Shown here piece by piece: positions 45,850-56,539 of a stretch of 64,000 nt of DNA. A model generated the notes under the pieces. That model did no database searches. It was not told the DNA's origin and saw nothing but the letters and a program-made list of their open reading frames with translations. This DNA comes from Taxawa tesnikishii (nom. ined.) (lineage: Eukaryota; Ascomycota; Dothideomycetes; Dothideales), in contig JAPDRO010000002.1 in the NCBI GenBank assembly GCA_030247885.1, positions 1,798,001 to 1,862,000 of the forward strand, written 5' to 3'. Numbering within the stretch: position 1 is the stretch's first letter; the number at the start of each line of letters is the position of its first letter. Both the position numbers and the translations under genes were made by a program.

Positions 45850-47432
45850 ATGCAAGCACGGTAACACTTCAGTGGGCCGGGCGGCCTACTCGTCCTCTGC
45901 AGCGAGATGGCACTCATGGTGGGCCACCAGCGCATCCCCGCTAGTACTCTGAGTGAGCCCGCCGCGGAAGAAAGGTATTCGGGCAGTTTGACTGCCTGTT
46001 TTCGCACCCGCTAATCTTTGTAACAGCGGCCAACCCTCGCCCAGATCATTCGCTTCGGCGCGCAGTGCCTCTCCGCCGACCCAGCAAACGCGGCACTATG
46101 GACCAACGGAACAGTACGCAAGTCAGACTGCTGTTCCGCGAAGAATACACATCCTAGGCACGGGCAGCGTAGGCAAGCTGGTCGCGCACAGTTTGAGGGC
46201 ATTGCAAAACCGCCGCCTATATCGCTGATATTTCACCGCTACAAGCTGCTGGAGGTATGGGAGAAGAGTAACAAGGAGATCACGTTGGAGACGGATGGCT
46301 TCAAGGTCGCGCGCAGCGGATTCGATGTCGAGCTTGCGGTGCCAAAGAGTCGCGAGCATGGCGTGGAAGTCAGGGAGGGCATGCTGGAACCCGAGGCAGT
46401 AAACATGCGGCCGCACGAGGTAGCGCAGCAGCTGAGAGAGGATGCTGCAGGAGATATGGAAACTTTCAAACCCGACGAGGGTAGCTTGCCGGGTGACTAC
46501 GCGGAGTCCGATGAGCTCATTCACAACCTGATTGTCACCGTCAAGGCTGGGTTCACGATCAGCGCGCTGTCGGCTGTCAGGCACCGTCTGACCCCAGAGT
46601 CTACGGTTTGCTTCCTACAGAACGGAATGGGCATCATTGATGATGTTAATGCTGCGCTGTTTCCCGATCCTGCCACACGCCCCCATTATATACAGGGCAT
46701 CGTCAGCCACGGCGTCAACTCACCACCCGGCAACGATCCTTTTTCGCTATCCACGCCGGCCACGGAACCATCGCGCTTGGAATCCTACCGCGAGAAGAGA
46801 CACATCAAGCAGCCTCTCCTTCCTTGGAGAGTAAGGACGATGACACCGCCTCGCGTCCGAAAACGGTACTTTTCGCCCCCTCATCACGGTACCTCTTGCG
46901 CACTTTGACGCGTACACCCGTCCTCAGTGCCATCGGGCTCCCACCTAACGAGCTCTTACAACAACAACTGGAGAAACTAGCCGTAAACAGCATCATCAAT
47001 CCTCTAACAGTATTGCTCGATTCGCGCAACGGGTCCATACTCTACAACTACGCCCTGACTCGTACCCTTCGCCTTCTCCTGGCCGAAACCAGCCTCGTGT
47101 TGCGATCCCTTCCCGAGCTCAAAGCACTCCCCAACACTAGCCAGCGCTTCAGTCCCGAGCGGCTGGAGACGCTGGTCGTGAGTGTCGCGTACAAGACGCG
47201 TGACAACATTAGCAGTACGTTGGCAGATGTCAGAGCAGGGCGGATGACGGAGATTAAATGGATTAACGGGTATATTGTGCGCAGGGGTGAGGAGTTGGGA
47301 ATCCAATGTGTGTGCAATTACATGATGATGCAGACGGTTCTGGGCAAATATGCAATGATCAAGAGGGAGTTGCTCGATGAGGTGCCTACGGGTGTCGAGG
47401 ATCTGACTGGGGAGGGGTTCAAAACGGAGTAG
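45850..47432 (+). CDS. PAN5: 2-dehydropantoate 2-reductase (ketopantoate reductase), two apparent 1-base deletions
   Basis: NADPH-dependent enzyme of pantothenate and coenzyme A synthesis (ApbA/PanE family). The Rossmann start is RRIHILGTGSVGKLVAHSL (GxGxxG), followed by PPPISLIFHRYKLLEVWEKS, IHNLIVTVKAGFTISALSAV, CFLQNGMGIIDDVN, YIQGIVSHGVNSPPGNDPFF and the C-terminal helical domain with KLAVNSIINPLTVLLDSRNG (catalytic Lys and Asn) and GRMTEIKWINGYIVRRGEEL. The frame breaks at the C pair 46210-46211 and the T-run 46740-46744. One base added at each gives 472 residues. Upstream, an 11-bp first exon (45850-45860, Met-Gln-Ala plus two bases) spliced to 46027 keeps frame and yields a basic, Ser-rich leader (RGQPSPRSFASARSAS) like a mitochondrial presequence. 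That exon is inferred, not certain. Confidence 0.87.
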
Positions 47433-47582
47433 TTGTGTGTTGTTACCGCAAGCGATGACATATGGGATAGTAAGGCGTTATGTATGTTGTTAAGATGGAA
47501 GAGGTTTCCCCTGAAGCCAAGACACGTAATCCTCTCTCCTCGGAACAGTATCTCACCGTCCAAGATCCATCTCTCTCGCGCG

Positions 47583-48635
47583 TTACACCGCCTGGGCACC
47601 CCTCGTCTTCCGTTCGCCTCATGGATCTGACTGTCGTGAATCTCATGTATTGCCTCTCCTGATTCTATCTCATACATCTCCGCTGAGTGTGCTTCCACGT
47701 TCCGCCGCTCGTCCGGGTGTTTACCATGGCCCCTGGAAGCCGTTGTCTGTAAAGGCCGTGTTTCTTTGGTTTGGCCATGGTCAATCCCATATCTCCTCCG
47801 CTGTCGTCCAAAACACCAGCCACCAAGGGCAATCAATGTTATGCCGACGACGCTGCCAATCGTAATGGCAGCTATGTCGCCAGCAGGAAGCGGATCAGGG
47901 TGATCCTGGGACGTCGAGCTTGCGGTCGAGGTTATCTGGGAAGTGGATACCGTCTTCGCAACACTTGAAGTCGCTGTCGTTACAACGGCAGTAGCAACCG
48001 TCACCGAGGTGGTATTGATGCTAGTACTCGAGGTCGTGCACGAGGATGCCACGCTGGTCACGGTTGCCGCCCACGCCTGGCTCGAAGCAAGACTGGCACC
48101 GAGGGTTGAACACCCGACGGCCACGCCGCCCCAGAGCTGTTTCCTATGGCGTATGTGATGCCGTAGTATCCTGGCCGACAGCACCATCCTCCGTTATCCA
48201 GGGTACCGTTTTGGCCTCAAAGCGTCCATGACGGATCGGCGCACTACAAACATCCGTTGTTAGATGGAACGACCCTTCAAGCATGCTTCAGAAGGAAGAT
48301 CAGATACCTGCGGTGCGTCAAGTATCTCTTGCCCACAATCGGTTCCTGGCCGCTGAGTGTTAGCAGATGTGCATTTTGCGTATCTTCTTCGCGGCATCAC
48401 ACATACACTGTGGACAACAATAGGCCGTCAATAGCTCCGGAGGCGAGAAGACCTGGGCTGCGCACTCCAAACCGCTGGGGCAGCATCTCGTCTGCATGCC
48501 CGCGCCGCACATTGTTGGCGTGTCCGACGGGCATGAGGCTGAAGGGACTCTGATCGCGTATCCTCCCGTGTAGTTGCAGTCTGTCCCGCTGACCGAATCG
48601 GATAGGCCCAATACTAATAGCAGTAGTTGCAACAT
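47583..48635 (-). pseudogene. Cys-rich, Ser/Thr-rich single-pass surface protein, damaged
   Basis: A fungal surface-protein architecture: signal peptide MLQLLLLVLGLSDSVSG, a cysteine-rich ectodomain (DCNYTGGYAIRVPSASCPSD, CGAGMQTRCCPSGLECAAQ, AYCCP), a second Cys block (CADPSWTL, GQNGTLDNGGWCCRPGYYG), a Ser/Thr/Val-rich stalk (TTSVTVATAVVTTATSSV), membrane segment DIAAITIGSVVGITLIALGG and a basic cytosolic tail. The two Cys blocks cannot be joined cleanly: splice phases disagree and a TGA follows WTL. A G-run at 48129-48132 appears one base short (it would give GNSSGGGVAVGCSTLG), and a second at 47599-47602 probably is too, since adding a base ends the protein at 47583 and avoids overlap with PAN5. 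With the in-frame stop on top, I lean to pseudogene, but poor sequence is possible. No named family. Confidence 0.6.
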
Positions 48636-49589
48636 ATCATCTAACTACCAAGGCATCACCCGCGAAACAAGACGAAGGGAGAAGTGGGATCGTTCTCGCG
48701 GATATGTTAACAGTCTCAAGCACAAGGCTGGACCGAGCTGAGCTGTGTCACCGGGATCTCTGAAGCTCAGCCTCAGACTCGTGTAACCCATGACGTTTAA
48801 ATAGAAGAGACGGTAAGAAAAGGAGTTGTGTTACCACAGGGGTTTTGACCTCGGCGGACAGAGGTTAGATAGTGTGACTAGAAATAGCCTGATTAGAGAA
48901 GTTTGGATCTAGGATCATCAACAAGCTGAAGATATGTAAATTGCTTCAGAATTGCAGTGCTCGTGTTTTGACGCAACGACAAGACTGGTTGTATTGAGAC
49001 CATGTACCGCTGTACTCTTGTCACGATATACGGGTCCGCGGAGCTTCCGGGCGTCTGTCGATGTCGGTAATACGCCCCTCAGCTTCCAGTCATGCAAGAA
49101 AAGGCATACCGGCGCCTATACCAAAACATCCATCAGTTAGCTGTCTCCACCGGTTGCGAAAAGTCCATGGTAGGCTCTTGTGTAAGTATAACCCCTCCTT
49201 CAGATGCAGGGCTTGCCACAAGGAATTCACGTTTGTACTGCCCCAATTCTCGTACCCCACCTAGCACTCCGTCGCGTCCATCAAGGTGCCTTCACGCGAA
49301 CACAAATGGCCGAGTTGCTGGGTCTTTGGCGGCCCAATCAACTTGAACGTACACCGAGGCATTGCGGTAGAGTCTGCCGCGTGTGGACCTAGGCATAGAT
49401 AGCCTTGAAAAAGTTTTGCGGCACACTGCACAAGGGCTGGCGAGTTGCGTCTGGGTGCAGTGAACTGCGCTGCAGATGGTCAGCGATAGGCGCCGGCGAC
49501 CCAATCAAACCGTCTTGGTTGTCGTTGGTCCCGATGCCTGAAGCCTACCATAAGACGATAGAGAAAACGCATATGAACTGTCTCCAAAA
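48636..49589. other. Interval without a gene
   Basis: About 950 bases between the damaged surface-protein gene and the permease stump. Short frames only; the missing front of the permease is not found here. Confidence 0.5.
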
Positions 49590-50024
49590 CACATCTGTTG
49601 TCTTTCTTCTTGACCTATCTGCGCTTCTTCTACAGGATGAAGAAGCAGGGTATCTTGCGATCTGAGTTACCATGGGCGGCACCATTTCAACCGTACTTTG
49701 CATGGGTCTCACTCATCTCCTTCGTCATCTTGCTCCTGGCTGGAGGTTACGTTACCTTCATCCACGGCCACTGGGACACCGAGGCCTTCATCTCCAGCTA
49801 CATCAAATGTCCACATTTTTCTTGGCCTCTACTTTAGCTACAAGCTCATCGCCAAATTTAAGATTGTGCCGCTTGAAGCCATTCCGATAAGGCAGTCCAT
49901 CGACATTGCAAATGCGAACTCCGAGGCTCCAGAGCCTCCCAAAACTGGCTGGCGCAGATACAATTTCCTTTGGGAGGGATGTGAGTCGTGGTGGAGAAAG
50001 ACGGCCGACGTCCTCAGCATCTGA
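49590..50024 (+). pseudogene. C-terminal stump of an amino-acid permease (AAP/YAT family)
   Basis: The last two membrane segments and cytosolic tail of a fungal amino-acid permease of the Gap1/Agp type: LTYLRFFYRMKKQGILRSEL, PWAAPFQPYFAWVSLISFVI, GGYVTFIHGHWDTEAFISSY, then in another frame VHIFLGLYFSYKLIAKFKIV, PLEAIPIRQSIDIANANSEA and PKTGWRRYNFLWEG. The frame changes at about 49808 by one extra A (ATCAAATG where ATCAATG is expected), opposite in sign to the base losses elsewhere. About 140 of roughly 550 residues remain and no front part precedes it, so this is a truncated, non-functional copy. Confidence 0.82.
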
Positions 50025-51776
50025 TGTTTGGCTGGACAGAGGTGCAGCATGGGATGTTTCGGATACAGTTTGGATGAGAATGGGTAGCAATCCTGTTCCG
50101 TGCCATTATCTGAGTTGATTGCCAGCTGTACTGGTGTACGTAGAGTAAGGTAGAGAAGAGTAGAAGTCCAAGATCTACCGAGGCCCGTGCGCCGACGTCG
50201 CGCGGTTCACGTTCCATCGGGCAAAACAAAAGATCCCAACTCACTTCTCGCCTACCTAGAATTTGAGATGTCGTGCCGCCCTTCTCAGCACGGCGGACGG
50301 GGCTCGCCTGTAGCGTTTTGGTCCGTCGTCGGTGTAGATGGGCCATGCTAGCCATTCATGCACGTATTGGCGCAACCTCGCATTGCGCAAGTGTCCGAAC
50401 TTCACATTAAAGGTGTTCTACCCTTGCCCAGCTAACTCCGAGTAATCACTCACGGCAGCCAAGTAGCTACGCTCGACCCAATTGCCAAGTATATCGTTTG
50501 TTGGAACTCCTGTGGGAGGCAATGCCTTCTTCGACGGCGTAAATAAAACCTTTGGGCCACGCCTGCGCTCCCATGGTATCCAGCCCCAACTCTTTGGCTT
50601 CGCTTGGATGGAGAGATCAGCGCGCGAGTTCACCTACTTATCCATCTCTGACTGGTACTCGCCCTACAAGGACGTGTCCAAAGCGTTATTCAACTGGAAT
50701 CTGTGTATGTCTAGAGTCGAAGACCCACGCGCCTTTGTTACCGACGACGAGAGATGTCATTGTACGTAGCGCCAGGTTCGAAAGTTCTGATAGTATGCTA
50801 ATCCCTACCAGGTAGCGACGTATTCCGGTTCAAAGCTCGGAGAGGGAGTTCCGGAGGTATTCGAATCGTTGAGGAGGAATGGATTCACGGTTTGATGTCT
50901 GACGACCGAACATGTCGAGAGAGTGAGTCCACTTTGCGAATGGCGGAGTGGACATGCCGATCGAAAGTATCCGTTCTTGCGACATCAAGGGCATGGCCAA
51001 ACCCGCGCTGGCTGCGTATGAGCCTTTGTTCGGCTCGTTCAAAGAGGAGAATCAGAAGTGGTTTGCGGCAGCCCAGTGCTGGGCGTGTCTGCCGCAGTGA
51101 AAGTTGGATGAGTGCTTCTTTGTGTTGACGCTGCGACTGCATTGACATCGGTCCTCCGCAGAACCAAAGGCGCCGATTGCTCGGTGTAGGAGAAGGAGGC
51201 TTGCGTAGAGCTGTCCGGAGTGGAGATGGATGTGATGTCTGACACATTGCCTGAGCCAGCATCAAAGGTCATTGAGGCTTCTTCAAAAGCCCAAGGTAAG
51301 TAGCTTGGTCTATTCAGTGTTGAGCCTACACACCGGATGTTTACGGAGTTTCCCGGAGAATCTGCGCCTGCGTCTACACTGCAGGGATCTGAGCAAGCAG
51401 GCCTTGAAAGGCAACATCACATGCAGGTACTGATGCACTGGCCTCCGCGTGTGCCTGGACCTTTTGTTTCTGTCTTACTTTTCCCACACAAAATGCAGAT
51501 GTTAATGCAACGCCGCTTTCCCCGTATTGTTTACCACCCAACACTGAAACAATCCATCTCCTTCAGACCCCATTCAGCTCTACTTTCCTTCGCCCCAACA
51601 TAGCTGTTTAGCGTGCGACCTCCATAGGTACAACTCCTCCTCTCTTATAGTGTTTCTTCGTGCACTGTAATTCCTTCCCTACTGACAAGGTGAATTTAGC
51701 GTGTTGCGTTCACCCAACCACACCCTTCACTCCAACGGTCACCAACGCGAACTTGACCTCTCAATCTGAAGCTGAC
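50025..51776. other. 1.75-kb interval without a recognised gene
   Basis: Only short frames. A 95-codon plus-strand frame at 50482-50769 (FVGTPVGGNAFFDGVNKTFG, SAREFTYLSISDWYSPYKDV) has ordinary protein composition but no known family and no clear start or partner exon. The end of the interval, from about 51520, is C/T-rich and is the upstream region of the CCCH gene. Confidence 0.4.
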
Positions 51777-52887
51777 ATGCCAACTCCATCGATCGAGAAG
51801 GGACACAGCCCGATGGAAGTTGACAACGACTCTGATGGCTCTCGCAATGGACGTCTCCACGCGTCTAACGCGTCCGATGCTTCCGGACAAGGTAAACTGT
51901 CCTGATGCGACTGCGCCGCTTGTGCGAACGCTAGAGTTCGGACTGACCACAATGATACAGGCAAATCAGCCCGTCCAATGCCTAAGAACTTCCACAGACC
52001 ATTGACGTGCTACTACTGGTGGAACGGAAACTGCACCAAGTCGGACGAGGAGTGCATGTATGCGCATCGCGACACCGGCCTTGTAGCCAGTGCGCCGATT
52101 GTCGTTTACAAGTCAAAAAGCCAAAAGAGTGAGTTATTCCCTCTTTCGTTTTCAACTTCGTTTCTCTGTTCTGTTCTGTTCTGCTCTGCCCTGCTCTGCT
52201 CCACTCGGCCGTCGGGTGCAAACTTGCCCAACAGGCCTACGGCTCAACAGGTAAACGCTTTACGGACGTCTTGTCAAGCAAGCGGTGCGAAAGATCAATT
52301 AGACGATTTGCTTACCTGCAGGGTCAGAGATCGTGGCCGGAAAGGCGGCGCAACTCGAGCTGGACAGTGCTTCGGATCAAGGCTCCCCACAGGAAAAGAA
52401 GGACATTGAGACTCGTGAGAAGGAGGCCGCGAAGTGGGAGTCCGACCTTCACACTCGCGAGGAGACCTTGACTGCCTACGAGCAGAGCCTCATTACGCGC
52501 GAGAAAGCCTTGGAGGCCAAGGAGCACAGTCTGGTCATGCGCGAGAAGACCCTGGAGCCCGAGGAGGATCGCGAGAAGGCCACGCAAAAGACTGCGGAGT
52601 GTTTGAAGACCCTTATCGATGTGAGTGAAGAGAGATCACTTGAAGCCACCCATACTGATATTGCGCAGGCCCTCCAACGGGCTCGTACAGCATCGAGCAA
52701 CGTCCGTCGCGTCCTCACTCGCAGACGCTTAGAGATCTGGGAGCAGGAGAAGCACGAGGGTGAGGCCTATGGAGGCACTGTCACAGCTCTGGATGGTGCG
52801 ATTGGTGCCATCGCTGGGTTCGACTTGGACCTTGTCATTATTGACGGCATGATTGCCACGATGGCAAAGAAGTTTCACATCCGTTGA
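51777..52887 (+). CDS. CCCH zinc-finger protein with coiled coil
   Basis: Probable RNA-binding protein. Exons 51777-51891, 51961-52128 and 52322-52887 give 282 residues. The N-terminus is acidic and Ser-rich (MPTPSIEKGHSPMEVDND). Exon 2 holds one CCCH finger, LTCYYWWNGNCTKSDEECMY followed by AHRD, spacing C-x7-C-x6-C-x3-H. The third exon encodes a long charged coiled coil with a repeated pattern of REKxLExxE (about residues 105-190: KDIETREKEAAKWESDLHTR, LITREKALEAKEHSLVMREK), then a helical C-terminus. Intron 2 is 193 bp, contains a pyrimidine TCTGTTCTG tract, and includes a 16-bp stretch (52234-52249) flanked by AG and GT that could be a microexon; including it would shift the frame. The cellular role is not known. 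Confidence 0.8.
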
Positions 52888-54295
52888 CGGAAGTCGCAAG
52901 ATCATAAGGAAAGGAGAACGGAGGACTGAGTGGAAGTCGAGTGTAAGATGGTTGGGTAAACACAGCTCGGAGCCTCTGCCGAGCTCCTGTAATGTACATC
53001 ATAATGAAGCTACAGTTCGACCGGTGAACAAACGGATGCCACTCCAGTTGTTCTATACCAGCCACTACATTCCAAATCGAGAACAAAGGATCTGCTGCAT
53101 GTTTTTAGTACCTACGCCTGTCGATACTGTGTAGAGTAGTCAAAGCCCTGCCGCGAGGTTGTCCACGCAGGAAGGTGCGCCGATTGGGTCCAGCTGAGCG
53201 TTCTGCATGCACGCGAGCTGGAGTGACCAGGCTGGCCAACCGAAAGCATGTGACGACGGATCTTGGACTATTGAGGTGGGTGCAGAACACAGAAGTCTGC
53301 GGGTCTAAAAGAAGACAGAGAAGCAGCACGCGAAACGCGAACGCGACACCAGCTCGGCGCAAAGTTTTTCCAGTTCCGCAAAATCCGACATCGCATCACT
53401 GCATCACAGTTCCCGCTTTTGAGCGTGTCCACATTCGAGCGTCACCGCGCTGGTAACACCCGACCATGACCTCCAATTGATCTCTACCACCACTGGCGGT
53501 TTCTGGTCAATCGCAGTAATCGCTTTGCTATTTCGCCTGTCCACGAAACATGTGTCGTGTTTATCTTTTTCATGACAGATTCCAACGCTCCGGCTTTGGC
53601 TTGTTTCGGACTGAAAACGTCCAGACCCGCCTCCAACTGTGACTGTCTCAGTGTTCTCGTGGCGTGCTAAAGTTTATTAGATGGTATGGCGCACGGCAGA
53701 TCGATCATCTATCTTCATCGACCGAGGTACGTGCAAGGCTCATCTCGAACATCACTCGTTCCCCTGAGTTGGCGCGATCTGGATCAAGCAATGACAAGCA
53801 CACGGGCCCGGACGGCAGACGGCGCGGCAGATAGTTAAATGACGAACGGGAAGTCTGCTGCATCCAGATCTCGTCAATCAAGCTCTCGTCATTGTTGTTC
53901 CTTCCTACCAAGGACGCATCGTGCTTGGAAAAAGAGGAAGCGTTGGCGGCTGTAAAGATGCCGGCATAGTTGAACTGTCGGCAAGCATCCCCACAAACGG
54001 CATCATGGAAGGATTCGATCGTCGGACGGGAGATCGCCAGGGAAATTCCAGTTTCTAGGTTGACAGCATCATCTGTTCATCAACCACTCTAACGCCATCA
54101 CGAACTAAACAAACGTGGCTTCGACCTATACGTGCTCGCTGCCATGCCGGACAGGAAGCCATAAACTTAGTGCTCATGCAATACAGGTGCAGGCTCATAG
54201 TTAAGCACCCCTCGTTCCTCTACATTCCTGTCTTCTCTCTGCTGTCCCTCGTGCTTCAATCACTTCATCACTCTCGAGAAAAGGAGCTTGGAAAC
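52888..54295. other. 1.4-kb interval without a gene
   Basis: Nothing supportable. A 68-codon minus-strand frame at 53705-53911 has no known likeness. The right end is the upstream region of the isochorismatase-like gene, with C/T-rich leader sequence. Confidence 0.45.
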
Positions 54296-55173
54296 ATGCG
54301 TGTCTCTGCCAGCATCTGCGCGGGCCTTAGCGCCCTTTGTGCCCTTACCAGCGCGGCGGCATCTACCAGCACCGTAAAAGCTACCAGCACGGCAAAGTCT
54401 ACCAGCACCGCGCAATCTACCAGCACCCAGTCCGGTCCTGGCTACGACAACTATCCCACCCAGATTCCATCCACTGTCACCAACGATACCTTCTCCTTCG
54501 GGCGTCACTACGCGGTCCTGAACCTCGATCTCATCAACGCTCTTGTCGCACCTCTTAACGGTACTGCCGCTGGCAACGCCTTCATCTCCAACACTGCTCA
54601 ATGGATCGACGCCGTGGCCGCAGTGTCCCCAAGACCCCTGAGCATCTTCACCCGCATCTACTTCAGCAACAGTCACCAGCCTGAGATTGGACCCGCAAGT
54701 CCTTTCCGCCAGGTCGCCGCTGCGCTCGGAAACTCCAGCGACCCAAACACCGCCCTGTACCCGAGCTTCCACGTCGACGAGGTGGCTGGAGATGTTGTGC
54801 TGCAGAAGAGCAGATATTACGCCGGTGCTGGCAACGGTCTTGAGGAGATTTTAAGAGCACAGCAGATTGACACGGTGATCCTGTCTGGAATCCGCACTTC
54901 CGGGGTAATCTTGAGCACTGCATACCGTCTCTTCGATCTCGACTACAACGTGTAGGTTCATCCTGAAAGAAGTAAAGAGAGGATTTGGGTAGAGACTGAG
55001 CTAACGCATGATGCAGGTATGTGATTGCAAACAATACCATTGAGTCAGCGCCAGATGCGCCGGGCATCAACGCTGCCATCCTGGAGGGAATTATTCCTAA
55101 GCTGCCGGCGAATGTTATCACCATCGAGCAGGCACTTGCTGCGCTGAAACGCAGCGGTCCTGCTATCTACTGA
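54296..55173 (+). CDS. Secreted isochorismatase-like (cysteine hydrolase fold) protein
   Basis: Isochorismatase/nicotinamidase-fold protein with an N-terminal signal peptide (MRVSASICAGLSALCALTSA), so predicted to be secreted. Exons 54296-54951 and 55017-55173 give 270 residues. A short Ser/Thr repeat linker (TSTAKSTSTAQSTSTQS) follows the signal, then the fold: HYAVLNLDLINALVAP with the acidic residue of the triad, VVLQKSRYYAGAGNGLEEIL with the Lys, DTVILSGIRTSGVILSTAYR, and, after the intron, VYVIANNTIESAPDAPG. In canonical enzymes the nucleophile Cys sits in the T-x-x-C turn; here that place is Gly (RTSGVI), as in a fungal subgroup, so classical hydrolysis is doubtful. The start at 54296 was chosen because it opens the signal peptide; the frame extends further upstream. 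Confidence 0.85.
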
Positions 55174-55702
55174 TCGGTCTCGTGTATCACAAAGGAGGAC
55201 TATGTTTGGTAGAACGATCAATACATACATGTATCGTCATCATCGAAGACTCGTTTTTCTGCAATGTCGCAGGACTATTCGCTGACGGACTTGGATTTGA
55301 TTCTCTGAGACATGATCTACTGACTATTTGGTATGGACTGAGCCCGAAACAATTGGACAAGCACAGCAGCGATGCCCTCGGCAAAGACGGTTGGCGGCCA
55401 TGCGGGCGCTGCGGCCGATGCTTGCTCATCTCCGCATCTGAAGCCGCTCGATCTCCAGCCACATCCCGCTCCCATCCTCAACCAGACCGGATAAGCGCAC
55501 GCTCTTTGTAGTAAGGATCCGTGTTGCTTGTATGCGAGCAACAAGCGTGCATAGGTATATAAGACAGTGCTTCTACCATTTGTGAGACTCAGATCAGACA
55601 GCTTTTCATGCTCCTCCTTGTCCACGGATCACCTGTTTCTACTGCTCCATTAACCAAGGCTTTCGCTTCCGCTTTTGCAAAACAACCCATCTCAAGAAGA
55701 TC
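55174..55702. other. Interval without a gene
   Basis: About 530 bases. The last 90 bases before 55703 may still contain debris of the aldo/keto reductase whose stump follows. Confidence 0.45.
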
Positions 55703-55939
55703 ATGACCGACGCTGCCATCATCGACAGGGTACAAGAGATCGCGGAGAAGAAGGGATGGCCCATGAGCCATGTGGCTCTGGCTTGGGTCAACAAGCGCGT
55801 TGCCAGTCCGATAATCGGCTTCAGTTCTGTTGAGAGAATGGACGATGCACTTGCCGCAAGGGGCAAAACTCTTACAGATGAGGAGGAGAAGTATCTGGAA
55901 GAGCTCTATCGGCCCAAGCCTGTTGCTGGTCATTCTTGA
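55703..55939 (+). pseudogene. C-terminal stump of an aldo/keto reductase
   Basis: A 78-codon frame that matches only the last part of aldo/keto reductases of the yeast Aad/YakC type: [40 protein letters not shown], then [20 protein letters not shown] and H. These enzymes are 320-350 residues with the catalytic Tyr/Lys/His far upstream; none of that is present before 55703. The ATG here is not a real start. A truncated copy, not functional as an oxidoreductase. Confidence 0.82.
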
Positions 55940-56539
55940 TAAGCTCGGAAGCGGGCAAGGCTGTCCAGAAGTAGCAGACTCAAAAAAGTGATGGTGAGCA
56001 TATGGTAAAAGGGGTGCGACGGGAGAGAATGGGACCCGGCGTTACGAAACCTGATGTAGACGTGTTGGCCGGGTACCCACTTGGACCTGGCGGGTATGGA
56101 TACTTTGACCAGATGAATTCTACTCTTAGATGTGGTGTAGGAACGGTCGGCGCTTTAGGTACTTGTGGTGATTAAACAAGCGCAACAATAGTCCGGAATG
56201 ACGAAGAGCGGGATGCTGAGAAATTCGGTCGACGACTTTCTGCCCCACTCCATCTCTCTCTCGGACTCATCGCGCAACGGCCTTCACCATGAGAGATACT
56301 CACGTCTCATACACCACATCTCCGCCTCAATTGAGCATCTATAACTCGCTGTGCGTGCATCGCGAACCCCGTGACACAAGAAAACATATACACATCTCCT
56401 TCAGCATTGGACCTGGCCTTGGTCTTACTCCGAACTCCCCGCAGAGCCGCCTATACAAAGAAAGACGTAGAAATACACTCTGCCACATAGAAGAGAGAAC
56501 TTTGCAGCGGGATACATCCAGCGCAACAGGGCAGCAACA
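55940..56539. promoter_or_regulatory. Upstream region of RIB3
   Basis: About 600 bases. The stretch after about 56290 is the probable RIB3 promoter and leader. No riboswitch fold was recognised by eye. Confidence 0.35.
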
